Shown here piece after piece: positions 15,395-16,489 of a stretch of 16,489 bases of DNA. The notes under the pieces were generated by a model. It saw only the letters and a list, made by a program, of their open reading frames with translations, made no database searches and was not told the DNA's origin. The stretch's first letter is position 1, and the number at the start of each line of letters is the position of its first letter. The DNA lies in NCBI GenBank assembly GCA_029880755.1, contig JAOUNW010000030.1:1-16489 (forward strand). Reading direction: 5' to 3'. The stretch is from Gammaproteobacteria bacterium. Its GTDB lineage: Bacteria > Pseudomonadota > Gammaproteobacteria > Acidiferrobacterales > SZUA-150. A program made the translations under genes and the position numbers.

Positions 15395-16246
15395 ATGAAA
15401 GTGATAAACAGATTACTTTTTTTGGTTGTGCTGCTGATCAGTATAGCTTTAATACCGTTTAAGGCATTCTCGGTTAACCGAACTGACCTAAATAATCGTG
15501 ATGGCTATGTTGGGTTCAGTTTCATGAATTTTGGGTATAAAGAGTTCAATCCGGAAAATGGGGCCCTGTTTGACAGAGAAGATGGTGTAATTCCAGGAAT
15601 CTCGATCCTGCTGGCAGTTTCGAAGAATGGCTGGAGGGTGGGTGGCTGTTTCTCCCTGTTTATGGGAGGGGTTGACTACAACGGCTATTCCCAGAATTTG
15701 GTAACTGGCGCACTGTCGCCTCTAGCTACTCGAACCAGTCAGGATATTGTTGATGGTTATGTCTTTGCGGAATACCGTAAATCTGAGCTTTCCCAAACGG
15801 AGGTTATACCTTATTTTGGATTAGGTTATCATTACTGGTTAAGAGAGATACAAAATGGAATCGATGATGCAGGTAATTTCGTACCAGGACTTTCAGAGAC
15901 TTATGACTGGAAGTATGTGTTTGTGGGAGCCAAGCATTTTATTTCGATGACTCACCGGAGCGAATTGGGGATCGATTTCAGGTTATTGCGAATTATTGAT
16001 CCTGTTATGACAATTGATCTGGGTTTTGCAGGTTTACCGAGGGTAAGTTACGACCTGGGTCCGCGATTTGGATGGCGTCTGGCTATTCCTTGGCATTCTT
16101 CGCTTGATAGTGTTGCGCAGTTTATTATCGAACCTTACATTGAGAGTTGGGAACTGGGGCAAAGTCGAGTGAAATACGGATTTTATGAGCCTCCCAGCAA
16201 GACTCGGAATTACGGAATAAGTGTTGGCATAACACAGAGATTCTAG
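15395..16246 (+). CDS. Predicted outer-membrane beta-barrel protein
   Basis: I do not recognise a named family. The 283-residue product starts with a classical signal peptide (MKVINRLLFLVVLLISIALIPFKAFS), probably cut after Ser26. The mature part is rich in aromatic residues and in alternating patterns of about ten residues typical of barrel strands, such as DGYVGFSFMNFGY, VIPYFGLGYHYWL and GPRFGWRLAI. It ends with YGISVGITQRF, whose C-terminal phenylalanine fits the BAM recognition signal. Eight to twelve strands are plausible for the length. No Shine-Dalgarno is seen before the ATG, only an A-rich stretch. The gene interrupts the common glyA-nrdR order and looks more AT-rich than its neighbours, so later insertion is possible. 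Confidence 0.75.
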   Translation: MKVINRLLFLVVLLISIALIPFKAFSVNRTDLNNRDGYVGFSFMNFGYKEFNPENGALFDREDGVIPGISILLAVSKNGWRVGGCFSLFMGGVDYNGYSQNLVTGALSPLATRTSQDIVDGYVFAEYRKSELSQTEVIPYFGLGYHYWLREIQNGIDDAGNFVPGLSETYDWKYVFVGAKHFISMTHRSELGIDFRLLRIIDPVMTIDLGFAGLPRVSYDLGPRFGWRLAIPWHSSLDSVAQFIIEPYIESWELGQSRVKYGFYEPPSKTRNYGISVGITQRF

Positions 16247-16283
16247 ATTTGTGTTCAGGAGTTTTGTTGACCCAGATACTATG

Positions 16284-16303
16284 CGTTGGGCTGCACCTCA
16301 ACG
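16284..16303. repeat. Hairpin between the barrel gene and nrdR
   Basis: CGTTGGG and CTCAACG form a 7-bp stem (one G-U) around a CTGCAC loop. No T-run follows on the plus strand, so it is not a standard terminator. CAAC can instead pair with GTTG ten bases further on. Confidence 0.35.
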
Positions 16304-16345
16304 AGATGTTGTTGGTGAGTAATTTCTTTCTGTTAGGCGATTAGA

Positions 16346-16489
16346 ATGCGATGCCCTTTTTGTTTTGCTGAAGAAACCAAAGTTGTCGATTCCCGTCTTG
16401 GGGAAGACGGTGAAACGGTTCGCCGCCGCCGTGAGTGCCTGTCCTGTAAGGAGCGTTTTACCACCTACGAAAGAGCAGAATTGCGGTTA
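16346..16489 (+). CDS. nrdR: Transcriptional repressor NrdR, 5' part
   Basis: The frame opens at ATG 16346 and runs off the window after 48 codons. The product begins MRCPFC and has Cys3, Cys6, Cys31 and Cys34 (CLSC), the zinc ribbon that binds NrdR boxes ahead of ribonucleotide reductase genes. VVDSRLGEDGETVRRRRECLSCKERFTTYER is the family signature. The ATP-cone domain that senses ATP/dATP lies beyond the end. TAGG eight bases ahead is a weak ribosome site. In related bacteria nrdR leads into ribD and other riboflavin genes. Confidence 0.97.
   Translation, partial: MRCPFCFAEETKVVDSRLGEDGETVRRRRECLSCKERFTTYERAELRL

Noticed and set aside
1..16489. CRISPR array, insertion sequence, integrase or attachment site
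   Set aside because: I saw no regularly spaced repeats, transposase-like ORF, terminal inverted repeats or tRNA-end duplication. The tRNA-Leu 3' end is not repeated elsewhere that I could see.

Overview
The window reads as a chromosomal segment of a gammaproteobacterium. The evidence is the gene order: deoxynucleoside kinase-panB-panC-panD, then queA-tgt-yajC-secD-secF, then glyA followed by nrdR. Gram-negative features agree with this: SecD/SecF/YajC, a predicted lipoprotein and an outer-membrane beta-barrel. Base composition looks close to 50% GC. The arrangement recalls marine or polysaccharide-degrading lineages near Cellvibrionales, but that placement is an inference from synteny only.

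Bases 1-2684 hold the pantothenate block: the 3' part of a deoxynucleoside kinase overlapping panB by ATGA, then panC, then panD. Together panBCD make beta-alanine and pantothenate for coenzyme A. Bases 2736-3275 hold a minus-strand tRNA-Leu(CAA) followed by a small hypothetical ORF. A tRNA promoter and a putative extended -10 promoter for queA lie back to back in the 72 bp between tRNA-Leu and queA. Bases 3348-8843 are the queuosine/Sec operon: queA and tgt modify tRNA, and yajC, secD and secF form the accessory part of the Sec translocase.

Bases 8844-14030 look like an accessory island between two conserved blocks. On the plus strand is a two-gene unit: a multi-spanning membrane protein with a long helical domain, overlapping by ATGA a predicted lipoprotein with a von Willebrand A (VWA) domain. 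It ends at a perfect bidirectional terminator. Convergent to it on the minus strand are a Hanks-type Ser/Thr kinase with a duplicated C-terminal helical domain and, downstream, a Tll0287-like (DUF3365) CxxCH sensor with a HAMP domain but no output domain. This island is the best place to look for an undescribed system. The membrane protein has no family I recognise.

Bases 14031-16489 hold glyA with an unusually long, possibly structured leader, a predicted outer-membrane beta-barrel gene between glyA and nrdR, and the first 48 codons of nrdR, which runs off the window.
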